Of a DNA stretch of 64,000 nucleotides, positions 45,200 through 52,856 are shown piece after piece. The position numbers and the translations under genes were made by a program. The notes under the pieces are model-generated. The model saw only the letters and a list, made by a program, of their open reading frames with translations, was not told the DNA's origin and ran no database searches. Positions within the stretch are counted from its first letter, which is position 1. Each line of letters begins with the position of its first letter. The stretch covers positions 1 to 64,000 of the forward strand of contig NZ_JACHXJ010000002.1 of the NCBI RefSeq assembly GCF_014192015.1, written 5' to 3'. The DNA is from Paenibacillus rhizosphaerae. Lineage in GTDB: Bacteria; Bacillota; Bacilli; Paenibacillales; Paenibacillaceae.

Positions 45200-47365
45200 G
45201 TGGAGACCGATTTTCAAAGTGCCTATCAAGAGGAAGAGAGTAGGCTGAATGCGACGATCGCCGAGATCGACCGCCAGCTGGAGAGGCTGCGCGGCATTCC
45301 GGTATATACCGGGCATGATTTTACGGAACAGGTGCTGGAAGCGGGGCGGGAAGAGAAGCGCCAGGCTCTGGCCAAAAGCCTGCAGGAGCCTTATTTCGGC
45401 CGGCTGGACTTCCAGGAAGGAAGCGGGGAACGCAAGCCGCTCTACATCGGAAAAATCGGCGTGGACCAAGCGGAGGTCGGCGACCAGCCGATGGTGATTG
45501 ACTGGCGGGCGCCGGTGGCCAGCTTGTTCTATTCGTTTACGGGCGGGGAAGAAACGGCTTCGTACGAAGCGCCTGATGGCATCATCGAAGGGCTGGTGTA
45601 TTTGAAGCGAAACGTGGTGATCCGCAAGCAGATTTTGGAGAGGGTGGCCGATACATACAACCGCGAGAGCGACCAGCCCGCCGTGTCCGACGAGTTTCTC
45701 GTGTACCGGCTGGGCGAGAACAAGGACAACCGCCTGCGGGACATCGTGTCGACGATCCAGGCAGAGCAGGACCGGATCATCCGGGCCGCGCGGAACACGG
45801 CGCTCATCATTCAAGGGGTGGCGGGAAGCGGTAAAACAACCGTGGCGCTGCACCGCCTGGCTTTTCTGCTGTACCAGTACAAGGATCAGGTGTCGGCGGA
45901 CAAAATGATCATTTTTGCCCCGAACCACATGTTCCTGGATTACATCTCCGACGTGCTGCCTGAGCTCGGGGTTGGAGATATCCAGCAGAGCACGTTTGCG
46001 GACTGGGCCATGCGGCTGCTGGGGCTTGACCTTCCGCTGGCCGATAACGAAGAAACGCTGCGGCATTGGTTCGAGACGCCCGGGGGCATGCCGGATATCA
46101 CCGATGACGTGCCGGGACGGTTCAAGGGATCGATCCGATTCATGCAGATGATCCGTGACTGCTTGTCATCCATGGAGTCGAGCTCGGTGCCACCCGGCGA
46201 TTTTATGCCGTGGGAAGGGGCAACCCTGGCAAGAGAGACGATTCTGCACTGGTTCAATGAGGAATATAAGCCGTACCCGCTGGCGAAACGAAAAGAAAGG
46301 GTCATGGCCAGAATCCACCGCTGGGTCGAAATGGAGCTGAAGAAGTCACCTTCGGCCGCAGCGCTCAAGGACCGGAAGAAGAAGGCGGCGCAGCGCGAAA
46401 AGTCCTATGCGAACAAATGGCCGAAATACGAGCCGCTGCTGCTGTACAGGCAGATGTTCAAAGCCGTCAAAACGGCCGGCGGCTGGCCGGAGGAAGCGCT
46501 GAGCGGCATTCCTGCCGCGGTGCTGAAGTCTACCCAGTCCGACTTGAAAAAGGATGTCATCCGGGAAGAGGATCTTCCGGCGCTCCTCTATATGCACTAC
46601 CTGCTGAACGACATTACGGGGGAGCAGCGCTTTGACCATATCGTCATCGATGAAGCGCAGGATTTTTCCCCGTTTCAGGTGGCGGTGCTGGACTTGTTCG
46701 TGCGGGGGCACTCCTTCACAATCCTCGGCGACTTGTCCCAAGGGATTCACGCCTACCGCGGCGTCCACGGCTGGGAGGAAATGAGCTCGCTGTTCGCTCC
46801 GGAAAACACCGCCTACTTTGCCCTGACGCGAAGCTACCGCTCGACGATGGAAATTATCGAATTCGCCAACGGCATTTTGGAACATGGCGTGAAAAGCGAT
46901 TTGCTCGCCGTACCCGTCTTCCGCAGCGGCAATCCGGTGCGCATTCTTCCGTACCTTACGGGAGAAGCGGGGAGGTTCCGCTCCCTTCAGGAAGGGCTGC
47001 AGCAGCTGGCCGGCGGCGATTACCGGACCGTAGCCATTCTAACGCGGACGCTGGCCGACGCCGCCCGGCTGTATGAGCAGCTGGCCCCCGGAATGCCCGA
47101 CCTTCATTTGATTGACGGCGGCAAAAAGGCGTACGAAGGCGGTTTATCGGTTCTACCCGTGTACTTGTCCAAAGGTTTGGAATTCGACGCCGTCATCGTG
47201 GCCGATGCGGATCTTGCCCATTACGGCGATCAGGCCTGGGATGCCAAGCTGATGTACGTCGGCTGCACGCGCGCGCTGCACGAACTGTGGATTATGCATG
47301 AGGATGAGGTGCCGCAATATTTGAACAACCCGCAGGAAGATATCGTGACAAGCGGGTGGAAATAG
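45200..47365 (+). CDS. helD: RNA polymerase recycling motor ATPase HelD
   Basis: UvrD/Rep-like superfamily 1 protein of 721 aa that pries stalled or hibernating RNA polymerase off DNA. The N-terminal coiled coil (about 5-60) enters the polymerase secondary channel in known HelD proteins. Walker A VAGSGKTTVALHRLAFLL (about 208-225), the DEAQDFS Walker B region (about 485), RSYRSTMEIIEFAN and the C-terminal STKGLEFD-type motif (here YLSKGLEFDAVIV) are present. GTG at 45200 with TTAGGAGG. A single gene ending at the hairpin 47374-47412. Confidence 0.93.
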   Translation: METDFQSAYQEEESRLNATIAEIDRQLERLRGIPVYTGHDFTEQVLEAGREEKRQALAKSLQEPYFGRLDFQEGSGERKPLYIGKIGVDQAEVGDQPMVIDWRAPVASLFYSFTGGEETASYEAPDGIIEGLVYLKRNVVIRKQILERVADTYNRESDQPAVSDEFLVYRLGENKDNRLRDIVSTIQAEQDRIIRAARNTALIIQGVAGSGKTTVALHRLAFLLYQYKDQVSADKMIIFAPNHMFLDYISDVLPELGVGDIQQSTFADWAMRLLGLDLPLADNEETLRHWFETPGGMPDITDDVPGRFKGSIRFMQMIRDCLSSMESSSVPPGDFMPWEGATLARETILHWFNEEYKPYPLAKRKERVMARIHRWVEMELKKSPSAAALKDRKKKAAQREKSYANKWPKYEPLLLYRQMFKAVKTAGGWPEEALSGIPAAVLKSTQSDLKKDVIREEDLPALLYMHYLLNDITGEQRFDHIVIDEAQDFSPFQVAVLDLFVRGHSFTILGDLSQGIHAYRGVHGWEEMSSLFAPENTAYFALTRSYRSTMEIIEFANGILEHGVKSDLLAVPVFRSGNPVRILPYLTGEAGRFRSLQEGLQQLAGGDYRTVAILTRTLADAARLYEQLAPGMPDLHLIDGGKKAYEGGLSVLPVYLSKGLEFDAVIVADADLAHYGDQAWDAKLMYVGCTRALHELWIMHEDEVPQYLNNPQEDIVTSGWK

Positions 47366-47373
47366 CATTGAAC

Positions 47374-47412
47374 GAGACTGTCCCTTGGGAAAGGGGCGGT
47401 CTTATTTTTTTT
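47374..47412 (+). terminator. helD terminator
   Basis: A 12-bp stem with G-U pairs (AGACTGTCCCTT / AAGGGGCGGTCT), GGGA loop and a T8 tail. Confidence 0.88.
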
Positions 47413-47450
47413 GGGATACCGGTTTGTTGACTAATTTTTTGAAAATACGA

Positions 47451-47508
47451 TTGACAGTTACTGGGAGGAAATATATACTGAAGACAAATGAATGAATAAT
47501 TCATTCAT
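47451..47508 (+). promoter_or_regulatory. promoter and TetR operator of the SDR-TetR operon
   Basis: TTGACA (47451-47456), 17-nt spacer, TATACT (47474-47479). Nine bp downstream lies a perfect inverted repeat, ATGAATGAAT-A-ATTCATTCAT (47488-47508), covering the expected transcription start. Half-sites containing TGAATGAAT are typical for TetR-family repressors, and a TetR gene is second in the operon. Autorepression is the likely logic. Confidence 0.8.
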
Positions 47509-47535
47509 AAATCGGGTAAAGGCGGTCGATCGAAG

Positions 47536-48471
47536 ATGAACAATACGGCATGGTTCAACAATAGCAGGACGCTTGAAGACAAATATATCGTGATCACGGG
47601 AGCTACCAGCGGCATTGGGCACGCGGCGGCCAAGGCATTGGTGCTGAAAGGGGCGAAGCTGGGCATCTTGGCACGGAGCCGCAGCAAAGCTGCGGAGTTG
47701 TCAGCAGAGCTGGGTAAGATGACGAACGGAGAAGCCCAGGTAGACTGCTTCATTGCCGATATGTCATCCCAGCGGGATATTCGCCGGGCAGCGGCCGAAA
47801 TATTGGACCGCGTTCCGCGGATCGATCGACTGATCAATAACGCGGGGACGATGTTCGTTAAGCAAAAGCTGTCGGAGGACGGTCTGGAAATGACCTGGGC
47901 GGTGAACCATCTGGGTCCGTTTCTCCTGACCAATCTACTGCTCGATCGGCTGAAAGAAAGCGGCGATGCCCGGATTATTACGACCTCCTCCCATGGTCAT
48001 AAAATGGTGAAGAGAGGGATCGACTTCACCGATTTAAATGGTGACCGCCTGTACAGCGGATCGAAGGCGCTTCTCGGAGGCGCGAATCTCCGTTATGGCC
48101 AGAGCAAACTGGCCAATATTCTGTTCACCGCTGAGCTGGCCAGACGGCTCAAGGGTACGGGAGTTACGGCCCACTGTTTTGATCCCGGCCTGGTCGCGAC
48201 CAACTTCAACCAGGATAACGGAGGGCTGGCCCGGCTGACGATGGCCTGCATGAAGCCTTTCTCCAGAACGCCGGAACAAGGTGCACAGACGCTCGTATGG
48301 CTCGCGGAATCACCGGAGCATCTGCTGGAGAGCGGCGGTTATTACGCGGACATGAAGCTGCAGACCCCTTCCGAAGCTGCGCGGGCCGAAGCCGGCGCGA
48401 GCCGTCTGTGGCAGGTGAGTGAAGAGCAGACCGGACTCCTTGCCGGACCGGGCTTGCGACGGATACAATAA
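47536..48471 (+). CDS. short-chain dehydrogenase/reductase (retinol-dehydrogenase type)
   Basis: NAD(P)-binding Rossmann oxidoreductase of 311 aa. It shows TGATSGIG cofactor loop (about 21-28), NNAG (about 100-103), the catalytic Ser in TTSSHG, and the Y-x-x-x-K pair in RYGQSKLAN (about 190-198). An Arg after the second beta strand (LARSRSK) favours NADP. The substrate is unknown; relatives act on aldehydes or ketones. It is co-transcribed with the TetR gene 8 bp downstream and controlled by the operator at 47488. Confidence 0.9.
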   Translation: MNNTAWFNNSRTLEDKYIVITGATSGIGHAAAKALVLKGAKLGILARSRSKAAELSAELGKMTNGEAQVDCFIADMSSQRDIRRAAAEILDRVPRIDRLINNAGTMFVKQKLSEDGLEMTWAVNHLGPFLLTNLLLDRLKESGDARIITTSSHGHKMVKRGIDFTDLNGDRLYSGSKALLGGANLRYGQSKLANILFTAELARRLKGTGVTAHCFDPGLVATNFNQDNGGLARLTMACMKPFSRTPEQGAQTLVWLAESPEHLLESGGYYADMKLQTPSEAARAEAGASRLWQVSEEQTGLLAGPGLRRIQ

Positions 48472-48506
48472 AAGCAGATATGACTGACAAAAAGGAGGGC
48501 GCCAAC

Positions 48507-49100
48507 GTGGCACCGCTGAACGAGCAGCAGTTGGAACAGATTCACGATGAACGCAGGGAACAGATCAAGAAAGCGGCGCTTAAGGTGTTCGCCCGCCACG
48601 GGATCAACGGAACGAAAATGAGCATGATTGCCGCCGAAGCGGGAATCAGCCAAGGGCTGTCTTACCGCTACTTCAGCTCCAAGGAAGAGCTGTTTACCGA
48701 GCTCGTGCAGGAGGCGATGGAGGAGGCGCAGCACTCGATGAATGAGCTGGGGCGTATGCCGGGCAGCCCCGCCGAGCAATTCCGCGTCCTGACTGAAGCT
48801 ATGCTGGAGGGCGACAATAAGGATGCCTTTCTGCTCATCCACCAGGCCCAAACCTCGAGCGATGTTCCGGAGCGGGCGAAGGAAATGATCGGGCGGTATT
48901 CGCCAGAGGATACGATCGAGCAGTTGGTTCCGATCTTGGTCAAGGGCCAGGAAGCAGGCGAATTCCGTGAAGGAGATCCCCGCCGGCTGCTGTTTCTCTA
49001 CCTGTCTTTGCTGACGGGATTAATGCTGCAGGAGGTACCGGGGCAGCCGGATTATTGGCGGCAGGAAAGCGGCTTGCTGATGGGAATTCTCCTACGGTAG
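48507..49100 (+). CDS. TetR/AcrR-family transcriptional repressor
   Basis: Protein of 197 aa from GTG at 48507, chosen for the AAAGGAGG site 8 nt upstream; an ATG at 48480 has none. The N-terminal helix-turn-helix reads KVFARHGINGTKMSMIAAEAGISQGLSYRYFSSKEELFTELV (about 20-65). The C-terminal ligand domain is all-helical and typical in length. It very likely binds the 21-bp palindrome at 47488-47508 in front of its operon and is released by an unknown ligand, perhaps a substrate of the SDR. Confidence 0.9.
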   Translation: MAPLNEQQLEQIHDERREQIKKAALKVFARHGINGTKMSMIAAEAGISQGLSYRYFSSKEELFTELVQEAMEEAQHSMNELGRMPGSPAEQFRVLTEAMLEGDNKDAFLLIHQAQTSSDVPERAKEMIGRYSPEDTIEQLVPILVKGQEAGEFREGDPRRLLFLYLSLLTGLMLQEVPGQPDYWRQESGLLMGILLR

Positions 49101-49248
49101 CCCGGCGCTGACGCGGGTGCGGGGATTTATCCTGTAATTTTTGAAGAGGTAAAGAATATTTATATCCGTTCTTTCACTTGCTGGAATTCCCAAAATATGA
49201 GTTAATAAAGGTGTCGGACGGCCGACGATTCTGTACGAAAGGAGGCTG

Positions 49249-49386
49249 ATGCAATTTGATCACACAATACGAGGTGGTCTTCGCGTAAGCGAAGCCCCGC
49301 AGTATCGGGGGGCCGATCGGCTCCCCTTATACCGTTTTATTAAAATATATGGGTACATAATTCGAAAGGAGGCGAAAACAGCATGA
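49249..49386 (+). CDS. possible small ORF in a hairpin-rich leader
   Basis: AAAGGAGG at 49238-49245 serves either an ATG at 49249 (only 3 nt away, 45 aa, stop overlapping the next ATG) or a better spaced TTG at 49256 giving only ten codons (MITQYEVVFA). The following 50 bp fold into three successive hairpins: CTTCGC/GCGAAG, CCCCG/CGGGG and GGGGCCGATCGG-type. A leader peptide plus structured RNA is more likely than a real 45-aa protein. No homologue is recognised. Confidence 0.25.
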   Translation: MQFDHTIRGGLRVSEAPQYRGADRLPLYRFIKIYGYIIRKEAKTA

Positions 49387-49496
49387 TCCAAGCATTTAGC
49401 GGGTTTGAAACAACCGTCGGAACTGGACATCTGTTGAAGTTTAAGGAGGACGTTTATCGTGAATTACAAAAACGGGAGGGATGTGCTTCCCCCTAG
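49383..49496 (+). CDS. possible 37-aa ORF overlapping the CD3324-like gene
   Basis: Starts with MIQAFSGFETTV, with AAAGGAGGCG 9 nt before the ATG, an excellent site. It ends 38 bp inside the next gene in another frame. It may be a translational coupler or an old fragment. I cannot recognise it, and the overlap lowers the coding likelihood. Confidence 0.3.
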   Translation: MIQAFSGFETTVGTGHLLKFKEDVYRELQKREGCASP

Positions 49497-49773
49497 TTTA
49501 CTGAAGGAACTTCAGAAACATATTGAGGGCGAGCTGATTTACATCCCGAAGAGAAGCAACGAACGCGTCGGATGGGGTGTAAACAGCGGGACACGGCAAA
49601 TGATCGAACGCAGAAACGAGGAGATCTTTGCTCTTCATTGCCAAGGTCATTCAATCGAATACTTGAAACAGGCTTTTCACCTGTCTCAGGAGAGCATCCG
49701 TAAGGTGATTTTTAAAAAACGGTCGGAACATGCCGAGGATGCCTCGAAACAAAAAGTGTCGGCACGCCAGTAG
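49459..49773 (+). CDS. CD3324-family protein with C-terminal helix-turn-helix
   Basis: Protein of 104 aa. The opening MNYKNGRDVLPPSLLKELQKHIEGELIYIPKR and the later RNEEIFALHCQGHSIEYLKQAFHLSQESIRKVIFKK match my recollection of the CD3324 family: an N-terminal helical module and a Mor/sigma-like helix-turn-helix. The role is unknown; the fold suggests DNA binding. The GTG follows AAGGAGG. It sits between a TetR gene and a 63-aa basic peptide in a group of small frames. Confidence 0.7.
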   Translation: MNYKNGRDVLPPSLLKELQKHIEGELIYIPKRSNERVGWGVNSGTRQMIERRNEEIFALHCQGHSIEYLKQAFHLSQESIRKVIFKKRSEHAEDASKQKVSARQ

Positions 49774-49820
49774 GCGAACACCTCCCCATCTATGCGTAAT
49801 ATAGATCGGAGGAGAAAAAT

Positions 49821-50012
49821 ATGATGGAACACCACTATGTACAAGAGAAATTGATGGAATACAAGCACGCGGATCTGCACAGACGAAGGAGCCGGTTGCT
49901 GCGTGCAAAGGAAAAACCTGTGGAAAGCACAGTACAGCTGCATGCCGGCTGGAACAGTCCGTGGCCAGGTATGCTCTCGCGTTTGTTCCGCTCCAAAATG
50001 CGGCAGCCGTAA
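49821..50012 (+). CDS. small basic 63-aa protein, unknown
   Basis: Starts MMEHHYVQEKLMEYKHADLHR, very rich in Arg/Lys/His in residues 15-35 (RRRSRLLRAKEK), with a hydrophobic, Trp-containing C-terminal part (GWNSPWPGMLSRLFRSKMRQP). GGAGGAG lies 6 nt before the ATG, and a terminator follows 72 bp after the stop. Possibly a nucleic-acid- or membrane-binding peptide; no family recognised. Confidence 0.55.
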   Translation: MMEHHYVQEKLMEYKHADLHRRRSRLLRAKEKPVESTVQLHAGWNSPWPGMLSRLFRSKMRQP

Positions 50013-50083
50013 TGGGAGCACGCAGCGTTAAACCACCTTTTTCATATGCTCGAAATGGCTCAGCAGGCGGGCCGTTTCTAAAG

Positions 50084-50112
50084 AAACCGTTCGGATGCTG
50101 AACGGTTTTTTG
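50084..50112 (+). terminator. terminator after the small-ORF group
   Basis: AAACCGTTC pairs with GAACGGTTT and is followed by a T-run. Confidence 0.9.
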
Positions 50113-50279
50113 CTGTTTATGCCCGGGAGTCGGGCTCTTTCCTTCTTTTGGCTGCGGCTACAAAGCGATGGCATCCGGGTTTAGTGGTAAGGTACAATAA
50201 AAAAGGGGCGTATTCAAGCGGTTACAAAAAGCATGATGACATGCTGCACCCAGACATCCGTGAACCGCGAGGTGATGCT

Positions 50280-51818
50280 ATGAGTCCGAAAGGTTTGACG
50301 GTCAGGGAGATGCTGAAGCTGCCGGTGATGGAGCATGCGCAGCTGATCAGCGGGGAACGCGGCCTGGACCGGATCGTGCAATATATTGATATTTGGGAGG
50401 TTCCCGATATCGGAAACTGGCTGCGGGAAGGCGAGATGGTGCTGACGACAGGCTATTCGACCCGGAACGACCCGTCGCTGTTGGTCGAAATGATCGAACA
50501 GCTCGCCAAAGTGAACGGGGCGGGGGTGGCCATTAAGCCGGAACGCTTTATTCCCCATATCCCGCAGGAAATGATCGATAAAAGCAACCAATACGATATT
50601 CCGATCATTCAGCTTCCTATCGGAATGGCTTACATTGACATAACGTATCATGTTATGGATCAAATTTTGAATCGGCAGGCCGTGCTGCTAAGGCGGGCCG
50701 AAGAGGTCAACAAGGCGCTGACCCGTCTGGTGTTGAACAATAAAGGCATTCAGGTCGTCGCCGACAACGTCTCGGAGTTGATTGATTCACCGATATGGAT
50801 CATTGGAAAGACCGGAGAGGTGCTGGCCTCGTCGCCGGAAGGGTATCCTTACCGGTCTTCGGGGAAACATCACCAGTGGGAGGTCAGCGTCGACAACAAA
50901 ATGCTGGGTAAATTCGCGGTGGAGAAGCGGGAGCTGAATGAGCTGGATCTCATGCTGATTGAGCAGGCAAGGCTCGTTTTCTCGCTTGAGCTCATGAGGA
51001 ACAAGATTGCCAAGGACACGGAAAACCGGCTTCGGGGCACGTTTTTCGAGGAGCTGATTTTAAACACGGTGTCCGATGAGCGGGTGACGGCCTCCAGGGG
51101 GCGGCAGCTTGGCCTTTCGCCCGAGTGGCTGTGGGAAGTGGCTGTCGTAGAGGCGGACGAGCCTTTTTACAATGAGGACAGCGCTGTCGTCACCAACATT
51201 CAGGCGTTCATTCGCAAGGAGTCCGCCGCGCGGAAGGTCCGTTCCCAGCTTCAAATCCACGGGGGAAGGATCGTGCTGTTTCTGCCCTCCGCCAAGCCAG
51301 CGGGACAGGACCGCCGGACCGTGGACAAGGATGTGCCGCTTCCATGGTGCGATGCCCTTTCCGGGCAGCTGAGCTCGTGGGAAGGAGTCCGGATTGGCAT
51401 CGGCCGTCCGGGCTCCCTGGTTGAGGCGCACCGTAGCTATGGCGAAGCCCGAACGGCGGTGTCGATCGGATACCGGCTGAACCAGGAACGCCGGATGTTC
51501 ACCTACACGGAAGTGGAGATGATCCACTTGCTGCAGGAATCGACCGACCCCACCCGCCTAAGCACGTTCGTCGAGGAAAAAGTAGGCGTGCTCGCCGAAC
51601 ACGACAGGACCCACGGCACAAATTACGTCAGGACGCTATATCATTATTTGGCGACAGGCGGCAGCCTGAACGAAACGTCGCGGCGGATGTTTATTCACCG
51701 CAATTCGGTAAATTACCGGATGGACCGGATTAAATCGATTATCGACCTGGATTTTAACAATCCACGGTGCCGTTTCGAACTGTATTTATGCACGACATTT
51801 TATTTATTAAATCATTAG
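50280..51818 (+). CDS. PucR-family transcriptional regulator
   Basis: Protein of 512 aa. The N-terminal PucR domain (LTVREMLKLPVMEHAQLISGERGLDRIVQYIDIWEVPDIGNWLREGEMVLTTG, 5-125) is followed by a GGDEF-like/CdaR middle part and the C-terminal PucR-type helix-turn-helix (YVRTLYHYLATGGSLNETSRRMFIHRNSVNYRMDRIKSI, about 455-495). These regulators activate purine, amino-acid or peptide utilisation genes on sensing a pathway metabolite. ATG at 50280 with GAGGTGAT. It stands 150 bp before the catabolic cluster and is its probable regulator. Confidence 0.9.
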   Translation: MSPKGLTVREMLKLPVMEHAQLISGERGLDRIVQYIDIWEVPDIGNWLREGEMVLTTGYSTRNDPSLLVEMIEQLAKVNGAGVAIKPERFIPHIPQEMIDKSNQYDIPIIQLPIGMAYIDITYHVMDQILNRQAVLLRRAEEVNKALTRLVLNNKGIQVVADNVSELIDSPIWIIGKTGEVLASSPEGYPYRSSGKHHQWEVSVDNKMLGKFAVEKRELNELDLMLIEQARLVFSLELMRNKIAKDTENRLRGTFFEELILNTVSDERVTASRGRQLGLSPEWLWEVAVVEADEPFYNEDSAVVTNIQAFIRKESAARKVRSQLQIHGGRIVLFLPSAKPAGQDRRTVDKDVPLPWCDALSGQLSSWEGVRIGIGRPGSLVEAHRSYGEARTAVSIGYRLNQERRMFTYTEVEMIHLLQESTDPTRLSTFVEEKVGVLAEHDRTHGTNYVRTLYHYLATGGSLNETSRRMFIHRNSVNYRMDRIKSIIDLDFNNPRCRFELYLCTTFYLLNH

Positions 51819-51828
51819 CGGATCAGAG

Positions 51829-51864
51829 CGACCCTTTGTGCCAGGAGCACAAAGGGTCGTTTTC
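51829..51864 (+). terminator. PucR gene terminator
   Basis: CGACCCTTTGTGC pairs perfectly with GCACAAAGGGTCG and is followed by TTTTC. It separates the regulator from the cluster. Confidence 0.92.
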
Positions 51865-51967
51865 AGTTTTGGTGGATGAGTACATTGTTCCATCGTGGTG
51901 AAAGGCATAAAATCTAATGTAATATATTTTAACATCAATAGTTTAAAGGAACGAAGGGGTGATCGAC

Positions 51968-52618
51968 TTGATAGGATTAATTCGTGTATTTACGGCGAAA
52001 GATAATGAAGTGCTGCAAGCGCACGGAAACTTGATTCATAAGCAGTTTGAAGTCCCTGTCATGAGCAGAAGCATACCCGATCAACCGCTGGGCATTTATG
52101 ATGATGCGTCGGAGGAATTGGCCCTTCCGAAAATCGTAGAGCTGGGCATCCAGATGGAGCAGGAAGGCTGCCGCCTGCTGATTGTCAGCTGCGCCGCCGA
52201 TCCGGGCGTCCGGGAATTGCGCAGCCGCGTGTCGATCCCCGTGATCGGGGCCGGAAGCTCGGCTGCCCTGGTCGCTCTCTCGCTCGGTGAGCCCGTCGGA
52301 TTATTGGGGATCACCGAAGGGATTCCGCCGGTCATGAAAGTTTTGCTGGATGAGCTCATTGTGGGATACTGCCGGCCTGAAGGCGTGTCGAACACGACGG
52401 ATCTGCTGACGGAAGCGGGACGGCAGACAGCGCTGGAAGGAGCACGGTCCCTGGTGCAAAAGGGCGCAAAAGCGATTGTATTCGCTTGCACCGGGTTCTC
52501 TACGATCTCTTTTGCCGACGTGATCCGGAAAGAGCTCCAGGTTCCCGTCGTTGATATCGTAGAAGCGGAAGGCCTGATGGCCGCAAACTACTATAAGCAG
52601 ATTATTTCCGCTTCCTGA
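51968..52618 (+). CDS. Asp/Glu/hydantoin racemase-superfamily protein
   Basis: Protein of 216 aa with the two cysteines expected for cofactor-independent racemases: C75 (IVSCAADPG) and C174 (VFACTGFST). The opening MIGLIRVFTAKD and the glycine-rich VIGAGSSAALVALSLG also fit. Family members racemise Asp, Glu or hydantoins, or act as maleate isomerases. TTG at 51968 lies 6 nt after GAAGGGGTG; GTG at 51959 is an alternative. First gene of the cluster. A second superfamily-like protein (AroM) is encoded 4 kb downstream. Confidence 0.85.
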   Translation: MIGLIRVFTAKDNEVLQAHGNLIHKQFEVPVMSRSIPDQPLGIYDDASEELALPKIVELGIQMEQEGCRLLIVSCAADPGVRELRSRVSIPVIGAGSSAALVALSLGEPVGLLGITEGIPPVMKVLLDELIVGYCRPEGVSNTTDLLTEAGRQTALEGARSLVQKGAKAIVFACTGFSTISFADVIRKELQVPVVDIVEAEGLMAANYYKQIISAS

Positions 52619-52856
52619 TCGCTCGGATTTGCCAGTACTGTATGCCCCTGATGCGAGGCAATGGAATCTCCTTTTCTTATACGGTTGGGTGGCTGGAATT
52701 CTTCTACTACCTGCGGTGGCCGTCTGGACCAAAACAACACCGCTTGTGGAGCAGCATAAAACATATCCTTCAAAATGCGGCCTGCAATATAGATTGAACT
52801 AAAGAAATGAACGTTTAAAGTGCCGAGTGAAATTCATATATATTGGAGGCGTTATC

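Noticed and set aside
49334..49358. sigmaB-like promoter (GTTTTA then GGGTAC)
   Set aside because: The spacing is only 11 nt and the -10 is imperfect; presence of sigmaB in this organism is unproven.
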